NCBI GenBank assembly: GCA_964602595.1
Contig: CAZRRO010000005.1
Span: 62,001-126,000, forward strand
Direction of reading: 5' to 3'
DNA length: 64,000 bases
Source of the DNA: CAIWAH01 sp964602595
GTDB taxonomy: Bacteria; Verrucomicrobiota; Verrucomicrobiia; Limisphaerales; UBA9464
The notes beneath the pieces are model-generated. The model was not told the origin of the DNA. It made no database searches and was given only the letters and a program-made list of their open reading frames with translations. Made by a program: the position numbers and the translations under genes. Shown piece by piece: positions 25,203 through 32,396 of this stretch. Numbering within the stretch: position 1 is the stretch's first letter; each line of letters begins with the position of its first letter.

Positions 25203-26000
25203 ATGGACGAGTTTGATGTGTTCGAAGAGTGCAAGAACTTCCTCTCTCCCCCAGCTCCTCCGTCTCCTCCCACTCCTTCGAGTGCCTCAAGTGAAGAATG
25301 TCCCCATCTTAACCGTAACGTTGAGATGGGGAAAGTAGAGTGCCTCGATTGTGGCCTGGAGCTCAAGACTCTCCTGGTTGACACGGGAGGAGACGGAGAA
25401 CGGTACTGGGCACCTCGTCCCAAGTCCAAAGGGATCAAGGTCGATCTGGAAGGAATCTTCCCGGACCCGATTATCAGCAAGACTAGTGACATCTTCGAGA
25501 ACGTGACCGAGGGGGCTATCTTCCGAATCGACCGTCGTCGCTCTATCATCGCAGCTTGCGTGATGGAGGCTTACAAGATTCTCAAGATTCCCATCACTCA
25601 GCAAGAGGTGCTGAACCGGTACCCGGTTGCTAACATCAACACAGGAGTGAAGATGGTGGAGATGCGCATCAAGAAGTTCGACACGGATCGAGTCCGGAAA
25701 ACCTACACCAGTCCAGAGGAGAGCATTCGCGACATTCTCGGCAAGTGGGAGGACGGAGATGATTTTCTAACCGAAGTGATCGAGTTGTACCGAGGAATAG
25801 AAGGGAAGTCCAACTTGATCAACCGTGCTCGAGCCAAGAGTGTGGCTGCCGCGGTGATCTACTACTTCATCCTAGCTATGAACAAGAACACCACTATTGC
25901 CGAGTTCTGCAAGGCGGTGGAGTTGAGCTCAGCTACTATCGTCAAGTTGGCCCGTGAAGTCTCAGCAGTGATGCAGACCCCTGAAGTCCTCTCTTACTGA
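25203..26000 (+). CDS. TFIIB-like transcription initiation factor
   Basis: 265 residues. A zinc ribbon (CPHLNRNVEMGKVECLDCG, about 33-51, with His as one ligand) follows a Pro-rich linker. Two cyclin-like repeats follow: DRRRSIIAACVMEAYKILKIP (about 108-128) and RAKSVAAAVIYYFILAMNKN (about 211-230) with a helix-turn-helix VELSSATIVKLAREV. It would recruit the viral RNA polymerase to promoters together with the TBP-like protein at 49171-50166. The ATG directly follows CAATCTTCGAAG. Confidence 0.88.
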   Translation: MDEFDVFEECKNFLSPPAPPSPPTPSSASSEECPHLNRNVEMGKVECLDCGLELKTLLVDTGGDGERYWAPRPKSKGIKVDLEGIFPDPIISKTSDIFENVTEGAIFRIDRRRSIIAACVMEAYKILKIPITQQEVLNRYPVANINTGVKMVEMRIKKFDTDRVRKTYTSPEESIRDILGKWEDGDDFLTEVIELYRGIEGKSNLINRARAKSVAAAVIYYFILAMNKNTTIAEFCKAVELSSATIVKLAREVSAVMQTPEVLSY

Positions 26001-26010
26001 GAGGTGCATT

Positions 26011-26034
26011 GTAAACACTCCTACGAGTATTTAC
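26011..26034. terminator. shared hairpin between convergent genes
   Basis: GTAAACACTC, loop CTAC, GAGTATTTAC with one mismatch. Confidence 0.55.
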
Positions 26035-26040
26035 TTTTAA

Positions 26041-26724
26041 TCACGTCTCTCGCAGCTTCTTCCAGATAGCGAGGGCCAAATCCTCTTCCTCGCCTGTCAC
26101 TTTCTTCATCACCTCAGCCAGATACTCGATATCTTCACGTCCGTCAAACTGTTTAGTCTGGTAAGTATCGCCCCGATTAGCGCGGTAATTGTACAGAACG
26201 TAAGTGCCCGTGTACCAACGGTACAGATCTGGAAAAGTAAAGCCCAGATGGACGGTTATCTTCACTAGTGTGTGCCAGGGGAAAGGGTCAAGATAATCCT
26301 CCTGTAAGTACAATAGCAAACTGTCCACTCCTCTCAAGTCTACATCTTCTTCGAACATCTTCGGTATCTTGATGACCCTTTTCTCTGGACTCTCTTCCGA
26401 AAGGTCATTTGGGTTTCCCTGTCTAAGAGTACAGGAAAAGCCGAGATGCCACAGGTTCGCTAGACTGATCTTGATCTTGAGATGAACAAGCTTGATACTC
26501 TCCTCCGTTCCAGCCCACCAGTTCCACTTGAGGTAGCGACGAAGTTCGGAAACTTCGTCTGAGATTTTGACCTTTTGAGACACTTTCTTGAAAGATCCGT
26601 CAGAAACAACGAAAGTGTCTGAGACACGATTATCGAACTGTAATTGCATGGCCAACATGCTGAGACAACAACTCGCGTCGACCGAGAATTTAGGTACAAG
26701 GGAGAGTTCTGCAACGGCCGCCAT
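26041..26724 (-). CDS. dUTPase_2-like protein, probably inactive (copy 1)
   Basis: 227 residues of the all-alpha dimeric dUTPase fold: DEVSELRRYLKWNWWAGT, an ISLANLWHL helix and a RWYTGTYVLYNYRA...DGREDIEYL block, each aligned with the intact gene at 28121-29242. The first metal pair is kept (Glu57, Glu60), but the second, E-x-x-D, is S-x-x-N (Ser87, Asn90), and the GREDN Asn is Ile. Loss of two of four Mg2+ ligands predicts no hydrolysis. Conservation of the rest argues for a kept structural, regulatory or nucleotide-binding role. Confidence 0.7.
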   Translation of the reverse strand: MAAVAELSLVPKFSVDASCCLSMLAMQLQFDNRVSDTFVVSDGSFKKVSQKVKISDEVSELRRYLKWNWWAGTEESIKLVHLKIKISLANLWHLGFSCTLRQGNPNDLSEESPEKRVIKIPKMFEEDVDLRGVDSLLLYLQEDYLDPFPWHTLVKITVHLGFTFPDLYRWYTGTYVLYNYRANRGDTYQTKQFDGREDIEYLAEVMKKVTGEEEDLALAIWKKLRET

Positions 26725-26756
26725 TGCGAGTAATACTTTTCCGTTTACTTCGAGAA

Positions 26757-26768
26757 GAGACTCATTTT
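26757..26768 (-). promoter_or_regulatory. early-type promoter box
   Basis: AAAATGAGTCTC, 44 nt before the ATG at 26724. Confidence 0.6.
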
Positions 26769-26779
26769 GCGGTGTTGTG

Positions 26780-26799
26780 AAATACTCCTGAGAGTATTT
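26780..26799 (-). terminator. palindromic hairpin
   Basis: AAATACTC, loop CTGA, GAGTATTT; 22 nt after the stop at 26822. Confidence 0.6.
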
Positions 26800-26821
26800 A
26801 CCTTACCATTTTCTCGACTCC

Positions 26822-27493
26822 TTACTTTGGGTTGTACCGCTCGTTCAGCTTCTCGTAGATGACGATAGCCAAGTCCCCTTCATCTGATACTCCCGACACT
26901 TCCTTCATCACCTCGGCCAGGTGCTCGATATCTTCACGACCGTCTGCCCACTTAGTCTTGTAGGTATCAGGTTGCTTGGCCCGGTAATTGTACAGGGCAT
27001 AGGTACCGGTGAACCAACGGTAGAGTTCGGGAAGAGTGAAACCGAGATGAATTGTGATTTTCACCAGTGTGTACAGTGTGAAGGGGTCAAGAGAAGTCTC
27101 CAGGTTATCCTTCCATCCAACCTTGATCTCCGTGAACAACTTCGAGATCAAGTCTTTCATGTCAACTTCGGACTCGTACGCTTGACTGAGCGACAAGTGC
27201 CACAAGTTCATCAGACTGAACTTGATCTTGATCTTAAGTTGATCAATCTTGGCACTATCCTCGGTTCCAGCCCACCAATTCCACTTGAGATTGCGACGCA
27301 GCTCTGAAACTTCGTCAGAGATCTCGGCCTCTCGCGAAGCCTTCCGGATGGACCCGTTCGAATCGGTGATAGTATCTACACCGTTCAGAATATCAAGCTG
27401 TTTCTGCATGGACAGCATGCTGGCAACGCGCCATTCTTCCTGGGTGTTCGCCTTGATCTCGATCGATGCACTAGATTCCACGACGGTCGCCAT
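26822..27493 (-). CDS. dUTPase_2-like protein, probably inactive (copy 2)
   Basis: 223 residues, closely related to copy 1 (shared SDEVSELRR.LKWNWWAGTE, LWHL, RW(Y/F)TGTY.LYNYRA, DGREDIE.LAEVMK). Again Glu61/Glu64 are kept while the second acidic pair is Ser93/Asn96 and GREDN reads GREDI. Both copies therefore descend from a duplicate that had already lost these residues. Confidence 0.7.
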   Translation of the reverse strand: MATVVESSASIEIKANTQEEWRVASMLSMQKQLDILNGVDTITDSNGSIRKASREAEISDEVSELRRNLKWNWWAGTEDSAKIDQLKIKIKFSLMNLWHLSLSQAYESEVDMKDLISKLFTEIKVGWKDNLETSLDPFTLYTLVKITIHLGFTLPELYRWFTGTYALYNYRAKQPDTYKTKWADGREDIEHLAEVMKEVSGVSDEGDLAIVIYEKLNERYNPK

Positions 27494-27532
27494 TGCGAGA
27501 GTGTGATACTCTTACTGTGTACCTCAAAGATA

Positions 27533-27543
27533 GACTCATTTTT
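27533..27543 (-). promoter_or_regulatory. early-type promoter box
   Basis: AAAAATGAGTC, 50 nt before the ATG at 27493. Confidence 0.65.
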
Positions 27544-27563
27544 CTCTGAAAACGGTGGTGTAC

Positions 27564-27579
27564 ATACTCCTAAGAGTAT
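27564..27579 (-). terminator. palindromic hairpin
   Basis: ATACTC, loop CTAA, GAGTAT; 14 nt after the stop at 27593. Confidence 0.55.
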
Positions 27580-27592
27580 TTACCTTCCACTC

Positions 27593-27997
27593 TTACTGTA
27601 CCGCACAACACTCGTTTGGGATGAAAACTGTCAGGTCAAGTTCTTCGTCGTAGTAAACTCTCCACTGAGGGATCCGAAGTTGTTCAACAAACGGTTCTAG
27701 TGATCTCAAGTGGAAGTGGTACGAAGGTTTCTGCCCGAGTCTTTCAAAAGCGAACTTCTCTACCAACTCCCACACCTCATCGTCATGGACAGTAACATCA
27801 CGTGAATTTTCTCCCTTGGCCAAAGATTGCCGGAAAGCCTCGTACAGAGCCTTGAAAACATCCTCGTCAGTCACACGCAACGGGTCTTGGGCTGACACTC
27901 GCATCTTTCGGCGCAGTTCTTCACGCTCAGCCAATCTAGTCTGTTCACGTTGCTCGTGTGCTCTCCTCATGTCAGCTGGGGTCGGGAGGGACGCCAT
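27593..27997 (-). CDS. unknown protein between dUTPase-family genes
   Basis: 134 residues. The first 35 form a charged helix (MRRAHEQREQTRLAEREELRRKM split over residues 10-32); the rest is mixed alpha/beta. No motif recognised. It has its own promoter box and terminator. Confidence 0.6.
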   Translation of the reverse strand: MASLPTPADMRRAHEQREQTRLAEREELRRKMRVSAQDPLRVTDEDVFKALYEAFRQSLAKGENSRDVTVHDDEVWELVEKFAFERLGQKPSYHFHLRSLEPFVEQLRIPQWRVYYDEELDLTVFIPNECCAVQ

Positions 27998-28023
27998 TTA
28001 TTTTCTTGGTTTAACAAGAGAAG

Positions 28024-28035
28024 GACTCAGTTTTG
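28024..28035 (-). promoter_or_regulatory. early-type promoter box
   Basis: AAAACTGAGTCC, 38 nt before the ATG at 27997. Confidence 0.6.
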
Positions 28036-28038
28036 AGA

Positions 28039-28058
28039 AACACCTCGAAAGGTGTTTA
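28039..28058 (-). terminator. palindromic hairpin
   Basis: AAACACCT, loop CGAA, AGGTGTTT; after the 13-bp repeats that follow the stop at 28121. Confidence 0.55.
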
Positions 28059-28061
28059 CTT

Positions 28062-28133
28062 TCTCCACTTATTTTCTCCACTTATTTTCTCCACTTATTT
28101 TCTCCACTTATTTTCTCCACTTATTTTCTCCGA
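28062..28133. repeat. 13-bp tandem repeat at a gene end
   Basis: About 5.5 copies of TTCTCCACTTATT. The last copy encodes the C-terminal RRK and stop of the dUTPase gene, so the repeat grew from the gene's own end. Confidence 0.8.
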
Positions 28134-29242
28134 CTCGCCAACATCTTCTCCAACATCACCTTGAAAGCCTCGTAACTCTCTCCCACCTCTCGGAACGGGG
28201 TGGTTCTCACTCTTCGGAACGCGATCACCTTCTTGTCCGAGTGAGTATGGGGTACTTCCCGAATCTCGTGCAAAGCGACTGAGACCTTCCCAATCTCTCC
28301 CCCAGGAATCTGGAAGTAGCGAACACACGAGGTGTTCAGGATCACTTCCAGACAGACATTTCCTTGAGTGATTCTTGGCTCGCGAGTGAACACTTCTGTC
28401 AGGCTAGGACGCAGAACAGCCTCGGGGACGTTCTCTCGGAAGCGGAAGACGAAATCGTGCACACGCTGAGTGAGCAGAGCCTCGTACATGGCCTCGATAG
28501 TAGCTACCTTAGTCGCCATCGAGTAAAACGCGGTCCCGTCGTTGTCAGTGATCTCCATCACCAAATCGTTCGGGCGATCTTGAGGAACCGAACGGACGCG
28601 ATCGTACCTCTCTGCCAACCGTAGGTAGATGAACTCGGGAAGATCTTCGTCGATAACCTCGTTCTCCTTCAACTCTTGAAGAATCTCACTCAAGTGGTTG
28701 TCCTCTCGGCCGTCGAACCACTTCTTTCGGTAAGTACCCTCCTTGTACCCGTGCTTCTGCCGGAACCCGTTCAGCTCGAACTTACCCAGGTACTGTCGGT
28801 ACAACTCATCAAGAGTAAGACCGAGCTTGGACATGATCATGACCAAGCGATTGAGAGGAAAGTGCGAGCCAAGAGGGAGGAGTTCTCCCACGAATTCTTG
28901 GGTCAGTTCCGCTACCGATCGGTCATCCTTGCTGTAGTCTGACGCAAAGTACCTTGGAACTGAGTGCAGGAACCATTCTTGATTCTCTTTCTCCAGGTAG
29001 TAACTGAGCACAAAGTGCCAAACATCCACCAGCTCCAGCCGAGCTTGCTCAAGGTCAGGAGTAGTCTTCTTCCACCACTCCCAGCCCAGGTGACCCATCA
29101 GCTCAGCCATCTCCGTCCAGATCGCGGTCTTCCACACTCTCTTCTTGCTTCGCCACTCCGGGTTGATCTGAGTGTTGATTCGGTCTTGTAGCTCCAACAT
29201 TCTCGCGAGCTTCTTCTGAGCACTCGTGACAAGGGTCGTCAT
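28121..29242 (-). CDS. dimeric-type dUTPase fused to an unknown C-terminal domain
   Basis: 373 residues. Residues about 10-190 are an all-alpha dUTPase/dUDPase (dUTPase_2) with every expected mark: E44MAE47, E70LVD73, WEWW (54-57), and FRQKHGYKEGTYRKKW...GREDN (160-182). It would hydrolyse dUTP to dUMP, lowering uracil in DNA and feeding dTMP synthesis. Residues about 230-373 form an extra alpha/beta domain (FRENVPEAVLRPSLTEVF, EVILNTSCVRYF) that I do not recognise. The frame opens far upstream, but the promoter box places the start at MTTLVTSAQ. Confidence 0.85.
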   Translation of the reverse strand: MTTLVTSAQKKLARMLELQDRINTQINPEWRSKKRVWKTAIWTEMAELMGHLGWEWWKKTTPDLEQARLELVDVWHFVLSYYLEKENQEWFLHSVPRYFASDYSKDDRSVAELTQEFVGELLPLGSHFPLNRLVMIMSKLGLTLDELYRQYLGKFELNGFRQKHGYKEGTYRKKWFDGREDNHLSEILQELKENEVIDEDLPEFIYLRLAERYDRVRSVPQDRPNDLVMEITDNDGTAFYSMATKVATIEAMYEALLTQRVHDFVFRFRENVPEAVLRPSLTEVFTREPRITQGNVCLEVILNTSCVRYFQIPGGEIGKVSVALHEIREVPHTHSDKKVIAFRRVRTTPFREVGESYEAFKVMLEKMLASRRK

Positions 29243-29291
29243 CGTGAGATGGCGTGAGAGTGTGATACTCTTACTTTTCACCTCAGGAGCA

Positions 29292-29302
29292 GACTCATTT
29301 TT
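29292..29302 (-). promoter_or_regulatory. early-type promoter box
   Basis: AAAAATGAGTC, 60 nt before the ATG at 29242. Confidence 0.6.
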
Positions 29303-29385
29303 GAGCGTGATCGCGTTCTTTAACGACAAAAACAAAGCAGTTTGTTCGATTTTACACATCAATCTCCCCCTCATACTTCCCTTTC

Positions 29386-29408
29386 AAAATCAGTCTTGGA
29401 CTGATTTT
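29386..29408 (-). terminator. 10-bp perfect hairpin
   Basis: AAAATCAGTC, loop TTG, GACTGATTTT; 67 nt after the stop at 29475, farther than usual. Confidence 0.55.
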
Positions 29409-29474
29409 TGACTCATCCTGAGTAGTAGGTAAGGTGAGACTCAATTCTTCACGAAGACTCAAGATTCTCCCTTC

Positions 29475-30110
29475 TCATCCAGAACAAGTTTCGCATCTCC
29501 CCTTCCTGTTCTTCTGGTACTCCAGAATGCACTGAGTATGGTACTTGTGCCCACAAGGCTGCAAGTACCTCACATCTTGGTGAAGGTGGAACCCCTTCCG
29601 GCAAACCGAGCACTGTTCTCGGTCCTTCTCCACTCTCCCAATGACGAAGGAGTCGATCAACCGTACTGCGTCGTTCCCGATCGACTCGAACTTCTCGTGA
29701 GTCTCAGCACTCATCAGGTAAGTAAGAGAGAAACGGAACTGTTTGCTTCTCAGTAGGCTAGAGAGACTGGTTTCACACTGGTAGTCCACCACCAGGTGAT
29801 GTTCTGCTCCTTCCGGACAGGAAGCTACAGCGAACCCGCTGGTGAACAGCTTCTCCAAGATAGCAAGGTGTTCAGGACGGTTCTCCAAGTCCTTCAGAGC
29901 ACAAGAGTACTTCTTCAAAACATCCATCTTCCAAGCACTGGGGAGAGGAAGACGCGAGAAAACTTCCTCCAGAGATCCCTTGATCTTCCATTGGCGCAGT
30001 TCACCTCTTTTCTCTTCGGGCGGCACCTCTTTGGGTACCGCTACAGGAACTCTCTCATTCCCTTCTACGGGTACAACCTCCTTCCCCTCAGGCACTCTCT
30101 CAACTTCCAT
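29475..30110 (-). CDS. RING-finger protein
   Basis: 211 residues. A Val/Glu/Pro-rich start is followed by a helical middle and a C-terminal RING-H2-like finger: CSVC, then PCGHKYHTQCI and CETC (about 168-209), with eight potential ligands. RING proteins of this type are E3 ubiquitin ligases; viral ones commonly redirect host protein turnover. The target is unknown. Confidence 0.8.
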   Translation of the reverse strand: MEVERVPEGKEVVPVEGNERVPVAVPKEVPPEEKRGELRQWKIKGSLEEVFSRLPLPSAWKMDVLKKYSCALKDLENRPEHLAILEKLFTSGFAVASCPEGAEHHLVVDYQCETSLSSLLRSKQFRFSLTYLMSAETHEKFESIGNDAVRLIDSFVIGRVEKDREQCSVCRKGFHLHQDVRYLQPCGHKYHTQCILEYQKNRKGRCETCSG

Positions 30111-30160
30111 CTTACCTGAGTAAGTTACCTTTTATACCTCTTCCGTCCTTCCTCTTTTCA

Positions 30161-30170
30161 GACTCAGTTG
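30161..30170 (-). promoter_or_regulatory. early-type promoter box overlapping a stop codon
   Basis: CAACTGAGTC, 60 nt before the ATG at 30110; its TGA is the stop codon of the TFIIS gene. Confidence 0.5.
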
Positions 30171-30784
30171 TTGATACGACTAACTCGTCCACACTCCTTG
30201 TTCCGGCAGATGACGAAGTTGGTGAACCCTTCGTCCGCACTCCTGATCTGACGTTGCCAAGTAGTAGTCTTGAAGAGGTGACAACCTGGACACTCTGAGA
30301 TTCCTTCTTGCATCCCCTTGGTGTGATCCATCTCTTCGATAACTCGAGCATCGACGTAAGGGTGGAACTTGACCGCGTTCCACCCGAACAAGTCTGCTTT
30401 CAGCACTGCGACGGCTTCTTTGGCATTGAAAGGGGAACCTAGTACCTCGTAAGCGATCTCGGCGTAGATGAGCTTGAGTTCAGGGTTAGTAGATCGGGCC
30501 GTAATCTCCCTTCTTTTGCACGTTCTCAAAGTAGCGTTGTGAACGTGCTTCTCGACGATGGGACCGTTCTTCTGACTGTACTTATTGATGAGCAAAGCTC
30601 GTACTTTCTCTCTCCCTTTCTCGAGGTACTGAGGCCGAGAGCGAAGAGGGTAAGTGGTACTTGATTCTTTCTCACTCTCGAAGAGTATCTCCACCTCATT
30701 CTCTTCATTCTCGCTTTCAGCATCGAACTTGTCTCCAGCCTCGAACTTGTTTTTGGCCTCGACTTCGACTGAGTGCTCCTCCAT
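30164..30784 (-). CDS. TFIIS-like transcription elongation factor
   Basis: 206 residues. An acidic N-terminus precedes a central helical domain (YLEKGREKVRALLINKY ... AYEVLGSPFNAKEA), corresponding to TFIIS domain II. The C-terminal zinc ribbon has CPGC...QRQIRSADEGFTNFVIC..KEC, including the catalytic RSADE loop that inserts into the polymerase to trigger cleavage of backtracked RNA. The frame begins at a TTG (30802), but the ATG at 30784 fits the promoter box. The length is between the viral short forms and cellular TFIIS. Confidence 0.9.
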   Translation of the reverse strand: MEEHSVEVEAKNKFEAGDKFDAESENEENEVEILFESEKESSTTYPLRSRPQYLEKGREKVRALLINKYSQKNGPIVEKHVHNATLRTCKRREITARSTNPELKLIYAEIAYEVLGSPFNAKEAVAVLKADLFGWNAVKFHPYVDARVIEEMDHTKGMQEGISECPGCHLFKTTTWQRQIRSADEGFTNFVICRNKECGRVSRINN

Positions 30785-30810
30785 CTTGTTTCTGATAAAC
30801 AAGTCCGCGA

Positions 30811-30823
30811 ATAACTCAGTTTT
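30811..30823 (-). promoter_or_regulatory. early-type promoter box
   Basis: AAAACTGAGTTAT, 39 nt before the ATG at 30784; 9 bp from the divergent box at 30832. Confidence 0.6.
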
Positions 30824-30831
30824 GGAGGCAG

Positions 30832-30842
30832 AAAAATGATTC
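30832..30842 (+). promoter_or_regulatory. early-type promoter box
   Basis: AAAAATGATTC, 65 nt before the ATG at 30897. Confidence 0.6.
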
Positions 30843-30896
30843 TTTTTTTTCGATCGGGAAACCAGAAGTATCCAAACACTCTAACATCTTCGAAGA

Positions 30897-31415
30897 ATGA
30901 CTCAGATCAAGATTCTCGTCATTGGTGATGCTGGCGTGGGAAAGACTACTTTCCTCACGCGTCTTCGCACCGGCGAGTTCACCAAGAACTACATCGCGAC
31001 GCTGGGTGTGGAGCATTCTCGGCTCACCTTCCAGACCAACAAGGGCACGGTCACTCTCCTCCTCGCCGAGCACTCGGGACAGGAGAAGTTCTCTCCGACG
31101 AAGTACGACCCTGAGACACAGGGGGTGCTGCTGATGTTCGACAACCAGTCGCGGCTCAGCTACAAGAACGCGTACGACTGGGCCCGGACCGTCAAGGCTC
31201 AGCTCCCTGCCACGGTTCCCCTGGTCCTGTGCGGAAACAAGGTCGACATTCCCGAGCGCAAGGTTAAGCCGGTTGAGATCGTCCTGCACCGTGAGCTGGG
31301 GTGCCAGTACTACGACCTCTCGGCCAAGTCCAACTACAACTTCGAGAAGCCCTTCCTCCACCTGATCCAAGAAGTGATGGGGAGTGACACCAACTTCAGC
31401 GAGACAACAGCGTAA
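30897..31415 (+). CDS. Ran-like small GTPase
   Basis: 172 residues. G1 GDAGVGKT (10-17), Thr35 of switch I in YIATLGVE, NKVD (114-117) and SAK (142-144) are present. Several stretches are those of Ran rather than Ras or Rab: TGEF.K.Y.ATLGVE, IVLCGNKVDI-like LVLCGNKVDIPERKVK and YYDLSAKSNYNFEKPFL. Switch II departs from all small GTPases: DTAGQE is EHSGQE (Glu58, His59, Ser60; Gln62 kept). The acidic C-terminal DEDDDL of Ran and its last helix are missing, and there is no prenylation motif. It could mimic or titrate host Ran in nuclear transport or spindle assembly. The codons are GC-rich, like other likely abundant products. Confidence 0.88.
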   Translation: MTQIKILVIGDAGVGKTTFLTRLRTGEFTKNYIATLGVEHSRLTFQTNKGTVTLLLAEHSGQEKFSPTKYDPETQGVLLMFDNQSRLSYKNAYDWARTVKAQLPATVPLVLCGNKVDIPERKVKPVEIVLHRELGCQYYDLSAKSNYNFEKPFLHLIQEVMGSDTNFSETTA

Positions 31416-31450
31416 GTAAGACTCTTTGGGGTAGGAAGAAACCCCTTTTG

Positions 31451-31474
31451 AGTAACAGTCCGAGGACTGTTACT
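31451..31474. terminator. 10-bp perfect hairpin
   Basis: AGTAACAGTC, loop CGAG, GACTGTTACT; between the GTPase stop (31415) and the end of the interrupted convergent gene (31482). Confidence 0.7.
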
Positions 31475-31481
31475 TACCTCT

Positions 31482-31763
31482 TTACCGGAATTTGGGCCTC
31501 GAACAAGAATCGACCTTACTCAAAATCCTCGGGTAACGCCCCAATTCCGCCCTCATCTCTTGGTGTGTAGCTACTTTCAACCGTTTTCCAACTCTTCCCA
31601 CGAAAACAGCTTCAGGACTCTCAAGGAGTTCATCCGCAACCATAGAAACGAAAACTTCTCCCTTTGGACACTGGTATCAGTTACCGTGATAGGATTCATC
31701 GTAGAACGGGTCAGCGACAATGTACCTATACCTCGGGTACTCTGTGGAAGGAGCGTCCGACAT
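31482..31763 (-). pseudogene. 93-codon gene interrupted by an in-frame TGA
   Basis: From ATG 31763 the frame reads MSDAPSTEYPRYRYIV for 28 codons, meets TGA (31677-31679), then continues without another stop for 64 codons (YQCPKGEVFVSMVADELL ... RYPRILSKVDSC) to a TAA at 31482. Both parts look coding, and the unit has a promoter box 39 nt upstream and a hairpin 8 nt downstream of the TAA. It is either a fresh nonsense mutation, a sequencing error, or a stop that is read through. No family recognised. Confidence 0.6.
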
Positions 31764-31790
31764 TCTAAGTGATTCCTCTTCCCTCTTCTC

Positions 31791-31802
31791 AATCTCAATT
31801 TT
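31791..31802 (-). promoter_or_regulatory. early-type promoter box overlapping a stop codon
   Basis: AAAATTGAGATT, 39 nt before the ATG at 31763; its TGA is the stop of the gene at 31795-32328. Confidence 0.6.
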
Positions 31803-32328
31803 GGGTTAGCACTGTCGAGAAACTCTCTAGACACTCTCCCATCGTCCCAGTAGTGTGAAAGTTCTTGTCTCCCAACAGCTCTACAACCAGAGGGTAGTGG
31901 GCTGAGTGGTAAACCGACTTCTCCGCCGTACTGCTGATCTGTACCAGAGAAGAGTTACTCACGGGGTTAGGGGCAGGATGGTAGGAGTGACTTCCACACC
32001 GGTAGACTGTCTTGGAGGCACGAGCCTGGAAGGAGACCCAACGCAAGAAAGCGAGGCGCGTCTGTGTTCCGACGGGGTTACGATCCAGTGGACAAATCGC
32101 GATCAAGTACCGGTTCTCTCCCAGCATAGTGTTGATTCTTACCACGTACATACTGTAGTGAGGATGAGAGAAGTCGACCTTAGTCATGAACGGATTACTG
32201 TAGTACTCGCTGAGCTGTTGGTACAATTCCATCTTCACCGGACTGGCCCCGAAAGTGAAATCGGGACGAAGACCCCCACCGCCAACGGCACTGGCATCCA
32301 AAGAGCAACTAGATTGAGGACAAGCCAT
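31795..32328 (-). CDS. unknown protein
   Basis: 177 residues. A Gly-rich N-terminal stretch (AVGGGGLRP) is followed by a mixed alpha/beta region with many His and Tyr (FSHPHYSMYVVRIN, SHSYHPAPNP). No membrane segment and no motif recognised. It is divergent from the protease gene with about 70 bp between the start codons. Confidence 0.6.
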   Translation of the reverse strand: MACPQSSCSLDASAVGGGGLRPDFTFGASPVKMELYQQLSEYYSNPFMTKVDFSHPHYSMYVVRINTMLGENRYLIAICPLDRNPVGTQTRLAFLRWVSFQARASKTVYRCGSHSYHPAPNPVSNSSLVQISSTAEKSVYHSAHYPLVVELLGDKNFHTTGTMGECLESFSTVLTQN

Positions 32329-32396
32329 CTTTGCTCGAGAGTCTCGTTTTTAAACTCAAGGTTTTTCTCTGTTGGTGTACAAAAAGGGCATATTCT

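Noticed and set aside
31560..31834. ORFs of 70 (plus) and 85 (minus) residues over the same DNA
   Set aside because: Neither has a promoter box or hairpin at the right place; the interrupted minus-strand frame 31482-31763 explains both signals better.
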